Of a stretch of 38,904 nt of DNA, positions 33,199 to 38,904 are shown piece after piece; position 1 is the stretch's first letter; every line of letters begins with the position of its first letter. Made by a program: the position numbers and the translations under genes. The DNA is taken from positions 1-38,904 of the forward strand of contig JAFGGG010000021.1 in the NCBI GenBank assembly GCA_016930675.1. The letters are read 5' to 3'. This DNA is from Spirochaetales bacterium (lineage in GTDB: Bacteria > Spirochaetota > Spirochaetia > SZUA-6 > RPPD01). Below the pieces are notes generated by a model. That model searched no databases. It was given only the letters and a program-made list of their open reading frames with translations, and was not told the DNA's origin.

Positions 33199-34311
33199 TT
33201 ACTGCGGGAGAATAATGGTATGGATAATAACATTCATATTTTCCGCATCTTTAAATACCATGTCGGCAGTTACCTTTCCCCGTGGTCTGGGATGAGGGGG
33301 AGCATCTCCAATTAAAATAATAATTCTATGCTCAGCCTGCCACTGATATTTATGGAGAGCTTCATAAAGCGCTTCATACACGGCTTCAGGGGTATCTGTT
33401 CCTCCGTGCACTTGTGCGCTGTTGATTGTTTTTTGGATTTTTTTAATATCATCCGAGAATGAAAAAGTTTTTATCATATACAGTTCAAAATAATCTCTGT
33501 AATAAAGAATTCCCACTCGAATCGGCTGGAATCTGTCAAAAGAGTCCGACACAACTTTAACCAATCCTTTTTTTACATACTCGATATCATTTTCCATGCT
33601 TTTTGTGGTGTCAATTGCCAGGACCAGATCCAGACTTCCCTCCGGAACGCTGTGCAATATTGTGTCTATTTTTTCAAGCACATCCTCTTCTCCGATTGAA
33701 ACCAGCGCCTGACCTTTGCCGTTACGCGCTATCACTCTCAACTCTTCGAGCGCTTCGGGTATATAGGCCTCCTCTCTCGGTCCTGAAAACGGTTTTTGAA
33801 TGATCTGCATTTCAAAGGGATTATCAAAGTAAGCCCCTGAATAATCTGCATAAGGTTTTGAAAAAGCCCGAATGTTTAAAAAAGTACCGTTTACCACCTG
33901 GATCTCCCCCATTCTCGACCAGGAGTACCCGTAGATAACTACAAAGGGAATATAGATATGAAAGGCCGCGCCCAGCAGGGGATGTTGCTCGACAGTCGAA
34001 TCTACCAGCGAGTATATCCCCTTTGTGGTATCCAGGAAAACTCCGTCCAATATACGCTTTTCATCACCATTAATCTCATTATACTGAGGAGCACGCAGTG
34101 AGTAGGAATGCAATCTTTTCTCAGGATCTGCTGAAGATTCTGTCAACAGGACTGAAGATATATCCTGTTTTTTACGAATCCACAGATGATATCCGCCCTG
34201 ACTGGCCTGTTCAATAATAATATCCGCAGGATCGATGCGCAGATGAGCCTGTCCCATAACCGGATACACGCAGAAAACAAGCAAAACTGTAATAACCAAC
34301 ATTTTTTTCAT
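33199..34311 (-). CDS. Secreted VWA-domain protein
   Basis: 370 residues. Signal peptide MKKMLVITVLLVFCVYPVMGQA, a beta-rich N-terminal half, and a C-terminal von Willebrand A domain from about residue 225. Its metal-binding (MIDAS) parts are DTTKSM (DxTxS instead of the usual DxSxS), the threonine in HGGTDTPEA and the aspartate in IGDAPPHPRP. VWA domains usually bind proteins through a metal ion. No gene partner is recognised; it faces the TPR lipoprotein and ends four bases from it. The start has no ribosome site; TATAAC at 34320-34325 (minus strand) lies close by, so the transcript may be leaderless. Repeat family A copy 2 lies just upstream. Confidence 0.87.
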   Translation of the reverse strand: MKKMLVITVLLVFCVYPVMGQAHLRIDPADIIIEQASQGGYHLWIRKKQDISSVLLTESSADPEKRLHSYSLRAPQYNEINGDEKRILDGVFLDTTKGIYSLVDSTVEQHPLLGAAFHIYIPFVVIYGYSWSRMGEIQVVNGTFLNIRAFSKPYADYSGAYFDNPFEMQIIQKPFSGPREEAYIPEALEELRVIARNGKGQALVSIGEEDVLEKIDTILHSVPEGSLDLVLAIDTTKSMENDIEYVKKGLVKVVSDSFDRFQPIRVGILYYRDYFELYMIKTFSFSDDIKKIQKTINSAQVHGGTDTPEAVYEALYEALHKYQWQAEHRIIILIGDAPPHPRPRGKVTADMVFKDAENMNVIIHTIILPQ

Positions 34312-34361
34312 AGTACAATGTTATAATCGGTTAACAAATGTGGAGTTTAAAGCTAAACTTA

Positions 34362-34483
34362 TATCAACATACCACCAGCTTTGCTGGTGGTATGTGAGGG
34401 AGCACCCCATAGGGGTGCAGTGTGGAAGAAAAAGCCGCCACCTATTTCCTATTTAATCACTACCATAGGTGGTGGCTTTTTCG
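34362..34483 (-). repeat. Three-hairpin repeat, copy 2 (family A)
   Basis: Inverted copy of the element at 13455-13580 and the better preserved one. Hairpins: AAAAAGCCGCCACCTAT (34429-34445) with ATAGGTGGTGGCTTTTT (34465-34481), 17-base arms with one mismatch; GCACCCC (34402-34408) with GGGGTGC (34412-34418); CATACCACCAGC (34368-34379) with GCTGGTGGTATG (34383-34394), perfect with a three-base loop. It fills most of the gap between the VWA gene and glmS. Confidence 0.85.
34424..34481 (-). terminator. Likely glmS terminator inside repeat A copy 2
   Basis: The outermost stem of the repeat, 34429-34445 with 34465-34481, begins about 30 bases after the glmS stop. On the minus strand it is followed by a T5 run (ending CTTTTTCTTCC). 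This stem is a good intrinsic terminator. Confidence 0.75.
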
Positions 34484-34511
34484 AAAGTAAACAGTAATTT
34501 CAAACCTGCTT

Positions 34512-36335
34512 TTATTCTACTGTAACGCTCTTAGCAAGATTACGCGGCTGATCAACATCTCTGCCCAACTCTACCGCGCAGTAGTAAGCAAAAAGCTGTA
34601 AAGGTACTACCATGACAAAGGGATTGAAAATTCCCGGTACTTTGGGAACCTCAAAAAAATCATCAACTATTGATTTAATCTCTTCATCTTTTTCATTGCA
34701 GAAGGCGATCACCCGCCCTTTGCGCGCTTTCACTTCTTTGATATTGGAAATAACCTTTTCCCTCAATCTATCCGCCGGAACCAGAAATACACTGGGTGTC
34801 TCCTCATTTATTAAAGCTATGGGACCATGCTTAATCTCCGCCGCGCTATAACCTTCGGCATGGATATATGAAATCTCTTTTAATTTTAAAGCCCCTTCCA
34901 GTGCCACCGGATAGTTGATGCCGCGACCCAAAAACAGGAAATCTTTATAGTGCGCATAGCGCCCCGCCATATCTTTTAATTGCGCGGCCTTGTCTAATAC
35001 TATTTTTATACTATCGGGAACCGCCAGCATGTTCTTCAGATACCATTCTCCGGATTCAAATGACATATGTCTCATACGGGATAGAATCAGGTTAAAAAGA
35101 TAAAAGGCGGTAATCTGTGAGGTGAAGGCTTTGGTTGAAGCAACGGCAATTTCAGGACCGGAATGGATATACACCCCGCCGTCCGATTCCCTGGCAATTG
35201 TTGAGCCTACAACATTGCATATCCCCAGAACCGTGGCACCCTTGCGCTGCAGTTCCCGCATGGCATAGAGCGTGTCCGCGGTTTCTCCCGACTGCGAAAC
35301 CGCGAAATAGAGTGTATTGCGTTCTACCAGTGGATTGCGATAGCGTACTTCGGAGGCCAGCTCGGCATTACAGGGAATACGCGCTATGGATTCCATTAAA
35401 TACGCTGCCACCAGTCCCGCATGGAAGGAAGTACCGGCGGCTATTATTTTTATCCGCTCAATATTTAAAAGCTCTTTGGTAGTCAGATTTAATCCTCCCA
35501 ACTTAGCGGTTGCCTGCTCAGCCTCGGTTCTGCCGCTATAAGCCCTGGTAATGGATTCCGGCTGCTCGAATATCTCTTTTTCCATGAAATGGGCAAAATC
35601 TCCCTTTTCAATCTGCTGTAGTTCCCACGTGATCTCATCGATTTTTTTATTTATGGGACGGTCCTTTAAATCCGTGATAGTATAGTCGTCACAGGTAACC
35701 GTTACCACTTCACGGTCTTCCACATAGACCACCTGCTTTGTATGAGCCAGAATAGCCGTTACATCGGAAGCCAAGAACATCTCTTTCTCGCCGATACCTA
35801 CAACCAGAGGGGATCCGTTTCGCGCGCCTACGATTTTGAAGGGCTCATCAATATGAATACATACTATGCCGTAGGTTCCTTCAAGAAGAGACAATGATTC
35901 TTTAACAGCCTGCTCCAAATTACCTTTGTAATTTTGCGCGATAAGATGAGCAATTACTTCAGAATCTGTTTCCGATTTAAACGTAATCCCATCGGATTCT
36001 AATTTAGCCTTGAGCACGGCAAAATTTTCAATAATACCGTTATGAGCAATGGCAATTTTACCGCTCACATCCGTGTGAGGATGAGCGTTAATATCCGTAA
36101 CTCCTCCGTGTGTTGCCCAGCGTGTGTGTCCGATACCGAAATTACCCTGTAAATTTTTTGGAACAATAGCCTTCAGATCCCTTATTTTCCCTTTCTTTTT
36201 TACTACTGTCAAAGAACCGTTATTCCCGATACAAATACCCGCCGAATCATACCCGCGGTATTCAAGCCTTTTTAAACCATCTATAAGAATCTGGGCAGCG
36301 GGTTTTGGACCGCAATAACCAATTATTCCACACAT
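34512..36335 (-). CDS. glmS: Glutamine-fructose-6-phosphate aminotransferase (isomerizing)
   Basis: 607 residues, the usual length. Makes glucosamine-6-phosphate from fructose-6-phosphate and glutamine for cell-wall synthesis. The N-terminal glutaminase has the catalytic cysteine 2 in MCGIIGYCG and GHTRWATHGG. The two sugar-isomerase domains follow, with AAGTSFHAGL, SQSGETADTLYAM, VASTKAFTSQ and GRGINYPVALEGALKLKE. The C-terminus ends DQPRNLAKSVTVE, as in the family. Its TAGGAGAGG lies rather far (14 bases) before the ATG. I saw no glmS ribozyme in the short leader. Confidence 0.97.
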   Translation of the reverse strand: MCGIIGYCGPKPAAQILIDGLKRLEYRGYDSAGICIGNNGSLTVVKKKGKIRDLKAIVPKNLQGNFGIGHTRWATHGGVTDINAHPHTDVSGKIAIAHNGIIENFAVLKAKLESDGITFKSETDSEVIAHLIAQNYKGNLEQAVKESLSLLEGTYGIVCIHIDEPFKIVGARNGSPLVVGIGEKEMFLASDVTAILAHTKQVVYVEDREVVTVTCDDYTITDLKDRPINKKIDEITWELQQIEKGDFAHFMEKEIFEQPESITRAYSGRTEAEQATAKLGGLNLTTKELLNIERIKIIAAGTSFHAGLVAAYLMESIARIPCNAELASEVRYRNPLVERNTLYFAVSQSGETADTLYAMRELQRKGATVLGICNVVGSTIARESDGGVYIHSGPEIAVASTKAFTSQITAFYLFNLILSRMRHMSFESGEWYLKNMLAVPDSIKIVLDKAAQLKDMAGRYAHYKDFLFLGRGINYPVALEGALKLKEISYIHAEGYSAAEIKHGPIALINEETPSVFLVPADRLREKVISNIKEVKARKGRVIAFCNEKDEEIKSIVDDFFEVPKVPGIFNPFVMVVPLQLFAYYCAVELGRDVDQPRNLAKSVTVE

Positions 36336-36364
36336 ATTTTATTACCATTCCTCTCCTATTTTTA

Positions 36365-36394
36365 AGTATACTAGGGAAAGATTGTAAATTCCAA
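36365..36394 (-). promoter_or_regulatory. Likely promoter of glmS
   Basis: On the minus strand TTGGAA (36394-36389) and TATACT (36370-36365) are 18 bases apart. Transcription would begin near 36358, 23 bases before the ATG. Confidence 0.45.
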
Positions 36395-36447
36395 TTATTA
36401 TATAAAAATGTTAATATCTTGACATTTTAATGACTTTTTTGCTGTGT

Positions 36448-37068
36448 TTAAATTCTTTCTGTAATTGCATAGAGCTTACTCTCATCGTGCAAAATCATCT
36501 GATCCCCTTTTATCAAGACTATTCCCTGTTTTTCAAACTCATTTATAATCTCGGTTACTCGTTGTTTTGGCAGGTCAAGATCAATGCTTATCTCCTCAAG
36601 TGTATCATCAAGCTTGAGTTCATCCAACTCTGTTCCCTGTCCTTTGTATGCGTAATAAAGACTTAAGGCGATAAGACCTTTATCATAGCGGGGTACAAGA
36701 TGCTGCAGTTTCAGGTTGGCATTATGCAGACGCCTGCAGAGTTTATCTATTATGTTTAATGCAATTTGCGCGTTTTTCTTTATTAGATCGATAAAACCTC
36801 TGCGATCAAATTCCAACACCTCTACCGTACTAAGCGTTATCACCGTAGCGGTACGCTTAATCCGTGTTACCAGCGCCATCTCGCCGAAAAATTCTCCTTT
36901 CCCCAAAACAGCCAGAATATGTTCTTTACCGCCTATATGTTTTGTGATCTTTACCTTGCCCTGCTGAATAATATACATGGTATCGCCGGGATCTCCTTCT
37001 TTGCAGACCAGTTCACCCGCTTCTAAGGTTTTGCCGAAATAATCAAAAAGCAAAGTTTTCTCTCCCAT
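36448..37068 (-). CDS. Crp/Fnr-family transcription regulator
   Basis: 206 residues. An N-terminal cyclic-nucleotide-binding-type domain (CKEGDPGDTMYIIQQGKVKI, ... GKGEFFGEMALVT) ends in a long dimer helix. A short C-terminal winged helix holds DLPKQRVTEIINEFEKQGIVLIKG. The FGEMAL phosphate-binding segment is kept, but the arginine that follows in true cAMP receptors (RxA) is not obvious, so the ligand is uncertain. No Fnr-type cysteine cluster. Two ATGs in a row follow AAGGAG; the second (37068) has the better spacing. It lies upstream of glmS on the same strand with 112 bases between. Confidence 0.87.
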   Translation of the reverse strand: MGEKTLLFDYFGKTLEAGELVCKEGDPGDTMYIIQQGKVKITKHIGGKEHILAVLGKGEFFGEMALVTRIKRTATVITLSTVEVLEFDRRGFIDLIKKNAQIALNIIDKLCRRLHNANLKLQHLVPRYDKGLIALSLYYAYKGQGTELDELKLDDTLEEISIDLDLPKQRVTEIINEFEKQGIVLIKGDQMILHDESKLYAITERI

Positions 37069-37103
37069 CATAAACTCCTTCTATCTCGCATATCCAAAAC
37101 ATC

Positions 37104-37132
37104 ATTATAAAACCGATTATTTTTTATATCAA
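37104..37132 (-). promoter_or_regulatory. Likely promoter of the Crp/Fnr regulator gene
   Basis: On the minus strand TTGATA (37132-37127) and a perfect TATAAT (37109-37104) are 17 bases apart. This is the best match to a sigma-70 promoter in the window. Transcription would start near 37097, about 29 bases before the start codon. Confidence 0.7.
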
Positions 37133-37145
37133 GAAAGCAAAAAGA

Positions 37146-37234
37146 ACAATTCTCATTTTATTCATTTCTTACGTTATAAAAGTCATAATAGCATACAGAT
37201 TATATATAATATAGTCGTACAAAATGAGAATTGT
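37146..37234. repeat. Long-armed inverted repeat between two divergent genes
   Basis: ACAATTCTCATTTT at 37146-37159 is exactly complementary to AAAATGAGAATTGT at 37221-37234, separated by 61 AT-rich bases that include TATAAT at 37205-37210. It lies between the regulator promoter and the lamin-tail gene. It could be a pair of regulator sites or a tiny element's ends. It does not match the TGTGA-type Crp site. Confidence 0.6.
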
Positions 37235-37246
37235 CTTTATGAGTAT

Positions 37247-37278
37247 GCTTCAACAAGCAATTTTAAATTTGTTGAAGC
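37247..37278 (+). promoter_or_regulatory. Hairpin in the leader of the lamin-tail lipoprotein gene
   Basis: GCTTCAACAA (37247-37256) pairs with TTGTTGAAGC (37269-37278), a perfect 10-base stem with a 12-base loop. It lies about 58 bases before the ATG at 37337. No T-run follows; it could affect the mRNA or be a regulator site. Confidence 0.4.
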
Positions 37279-37336
37279 AAAAACGCTACAAGAGGCGTAA
37301 TAAGCAATGAAAAATGATCTTAAAAAGGAGCATATT

Positions 37337-38356
37337 ATGAAAAAAACATCTTTACTTGTCTTATGTTACATTTTAATTCTTTTTTCAGCCTGCGGTCCGG
37401 TTGCGGATCTGAGCATAGGCGGGGAAACAGATGTCTGTCCGCCGCAATTTATCTGTATCAGAGCAATAGACGTTGGTAAAATTGAAGTTGTTTTTAATGA
37501 AACCGCACGTATCGAAACCGAAACACTCCGGATATCTCCTTTGCTTGAAATTACAGATATTTCAACAGATGAATCCTCGATAATCATCCATACCGAAGCT
37601 ATGAAGACCGGTGAAAAATATTCATTAGCGGCCGTGGTAAGCGATCAGGAATGCAATTCACTGTCCTTTGCCGCGATTTTCTATGGATATAATCCGGTGA
37701 AGCCGCGCATCATCATTAACGAGTTTACCACTCAAGGATCAAAAGCCCATCCCGATCTTGTGGAGTTAAAGGTGCTTTCAGACGGCAATATGGGCGGTTT
37801 GACTTTCTATCAGGGTGTGCGTGCGGATTGGACAGACCGCTTTGTATTTCCTGCGTTCGCAGTCAAACAGGGGGATTTTATACTCCTTCATTTTAAACCG
37901 GAGAATACTCCGGCGGAAATTAATGAAACCTTAAATAAAACAGAGTCGGGCGGTCTTGACGCATCCGCTTCCGCTTTTGATTTTTGGATTAAAGAGGCAA
38001 CAGGCATTTCAGGGAATAATGGCGTGTTATCACTTTATGACCAACCGCACGGCGAAATCATCGACGGAATATTTTACAGTAATCGGACTGCCGATTCGGA
38101 TGATTCGTACCAGGGATTCGGCAGTACCCGCAATAAGGAACGAGCGTTCGCACTCTATGATGCAGGCGCCTGGACCAGTTATTATGCATATATCCGTCCG
38201 GAGGATGGAATCAACCCGGATCTATCAAGTGCCACACGGTCTCTCTGCAGAAGCAGTATGAGCACGGATACTGATTCACGGAATGATTGGCATATTGTAC
38301 CCACACGCAAGGCAAGTTTCGGAGAAGAAAACTGTGACGAAGAGTATGATCCCTAG
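37337..38356 (+). CDS. Lamin-tail-domain lipoprotein
   Basis: 339 residues. A signal with lipobox LFSAC (cysteine 19) is followed by an Ig-like part (about residues 40-120) and, from about 125, a segment IIINEFTTQGSKAHPDLVEL that opens a lamin-tail domain (LTD), as in many spirochaete surface proteins. C-terminal GFGSTRNKERAFALYD and SRNDWHIVPTRKASFGEEN resemble the end of LTD proteins (SP/W-type repeat of 'STPG' usually found there). Surface-attached role is inference. AAAAAGGAG is placed well for ATG 37337; the ATG at 37307 precedes that site. Its TAG overlaps the trxA stop (CTAG). Confidence 0.82.
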   Translation: MKKTSLLVLCYILILFSACGPVADLSIGGETDVCPPQFICIRAIDVGKIEVVFNETARIETETLRISPLLEITDISTDESSIIIHTEAMKTGEKYSLAAVVSDQECNSLSFAAIFYGYNPVKPRIIINEFTTQGSKAHPDLVELKVLSDGNMGGLTFYQGVRADWTDRFVFPAFAVKQGDFILLHFKPENTPAEINETLNKTESGGLDASASAFDFWIKEATGISGNNGVLSLYDQPHGEIIDGIFYSNRTADSDDSYQGFGSTRNKERAFALYDAGAWTSYYAYIRPEDGINPDLSSATRSLCRSSMSTDTDSRNDWHIVPTRKASFGEENCDEEYDP

Positions 38357-38676
38357 AGATACTGTTTAAGCAGATCGTCTATAATAGGTCGGGGAACCGC
38401 TCCCACTTTCTTATCCACAACCTCACCGCCCTTGAAAACGAGCAGTGTGGGAATGCTGACAATATTATGCTCGGAAGCTAGTTCTTGTTCTTCATCAACA
38501 TTAACTTTGGCAATCTTAACTTTGCCGTTGAGATCCTCCGCTACCTTTTCCAAGATAGGTTCCATCATTTTACACGGCATACACCAGGCTGCCCAGAAAT
38601 CAACCAGCACCGGAAGTCCGGAATCCAATACTTCCTGTTTAAAATTATCCTTTGTTACTTGTATTTCAGATCCCAC
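38353..38676 (-). CDS. trxA: Thioredoxin
   Basis: 107 residues, the standard size. Reduces protein disulfides. The active site is WCMPCK, where most thioredoxins have WCGPCK. The rest is canonical: VLVDFWAAWC at the front, KVNVDEEQELASEHNIVSIPTLLVFKGGEVV with the cis-proline, and a C-terminal helix. The start is GTG 38676 with AAGGAGGG before it. It follows the small unknown gene after 11 bases on the same strand. Confidence 0.95.
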   Translation of the reverse strand: MGSEIQVTKDNFKQEVLDSGLPVLVDFWAAWCMPCKMMEPILEKVAEDLNGKVKIAKVNVDEEQELASEHNIVSIPTLLVFKGGEVVDKKVGAVPRPIIDDLLKQYL

Positions 38677-38687
38677 TTTTACCCTCC

Positions 38688-38885
38688 TTAATATTTCTTT
38701 TTAAATTCTTTCAAACGAAAATCATTAATTACGTTTGCAACATAATCCAGTACAAAATCCAACTTTTCTCTGTTTTCCTCAGATAATACATTATTCTTCT
38801 CTTTGACTGTTTCAATAACATTAGCAACGTCATGCAGCAGAAAAGCTGTCTCCAGTATATAATTTTTTTCTTCTTTGTCCACCAT
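38688..38885 (-). CDS. Small helical protein of unknown function
   Basis: 65 residues, not recognised. Rich in K, E, N and V and likely all helical, without signal or cysteine. It lies 11 bases before trxA on the same strand, so the two probably share a transcript. The ribosome site is weak (AGAGATT region). A complete frame with ATG and stop is inside the window. Confidence is limited by its size. Confidence 0.55.
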   Translation of the reverse strand: MVDKEEKNYILETAFLLHDVANVIETVKEKNNVLSEENREKLDFVLDYVANVINDFRLKEFKKKY

Positions 38886-38904
38886 AGAATAATCTCTTGG
38901 AAAA

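Noticed and set aside
36336..36447. glmS ribozyme upstream of glmS
   Set aside because: The leader after the likely promoter is only about 23 bases, too short for the ribozyme.
1..38904. CRISPR array, tRNA or rRNA genes, transposase or phage genes
   Set aside because: No evenly spaced direct repeats, cloverleaf, rRNA stretch or recognisable mobile-element protein was seen by eye; a tRNAscan or Infernal run would settle small RNAs.

Overview
The window reads as a compact chromosomal segment of a host-associated or anaerobic spirochaete, most likely in the Treponema-Spirochaeta group. This is inferred from gene content, not from a marker gene. The clues are a membrane-anchored PilZ protein, many lipoproteins with relaxed lipoboxes, a FecR-domain secreted protein, a lamin-tail lipoprotein, GTP-type PEP carboxykinase, an alpha-2-macroglobulin lipoprotein and a mixture of bacterial and archaeal-like enzymes. 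I see no rRNA, tRNA, CRISPR, transposase or phage gene. No stretch above 300 bases lacks a gene.

Layout. 1-3501: pyruvate kinase, then a convergent PilZ protein and a CPBP membrane protease. 3608-10607: an alpha-oxoamine synthase, a complete acetyl-CoA carboxylase operon (accB-accC-accD-accA, reading leftwards with 4-base overlaps) and pckG. 10781-13423: an aminotransferase and a dihydropyrimidinase-like amidohydrolase. 13424-13708: two stacked palindromic repeats. 13709-15416: a leftward trio of endonuclease V, dCMP deaminase and an archaeal-type (UPF0200) P-loop kinase. 15455-17405: pyrB between two unknown genes. 17528-20991: a YhcC-type radical SAM protein, a sugar-type binding lipoprotein and a UgpC/MsmX-type ABC ATPase without permeases. 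21082-24129: a FecR protein, then a two-gene unit of a ParB-like protein and a spore-photoproduct-lyase-like radical SAM enzyme. 24406-29647: alpha-2-macroglobulin and SH3 lipoproteins. 29824-32364: hom and an apgM-family gene. 32492-34311: a zinc-ribbon-like small protein, a TPR-like lipoprotein and a VWA protein. 34512-38885: glmS, a Crp/Fnr regulator, a lamin-tail lipoprotein, thioredoxin and a small unknown gene.

The genes cover the phosphoenolpyruvate/pyruvate node (pyk, pckG), fatty-acid precursor supply (acc), possibly sphingoid or other amino-ketone lipid synthesis, pyrimidine metabolism (pyrB, dihydropyrimidinase-like, dCMP deaminase), aspartate-family amino acids (hom, apgM), cell-wall amino sugars (glmS) and the envelope (lipoproteins, A2M).

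The most interesting items are: the ParB-like/SPL-like gene pair, whose lyase lacks the classical hydrogen-donor cysteine; the deamination-related trio; a hom-apgM pair that may supply a non-orthologous homoserine kinase; and a three-hairpin repeat found twice at the same distance behind a stop codon, apparently serving as a terminator. Several starts were moved from the longest ORF using ribosome binding sites, overlaps or promoter position. All functional calls are from reading motifs by eye; no database search was run.
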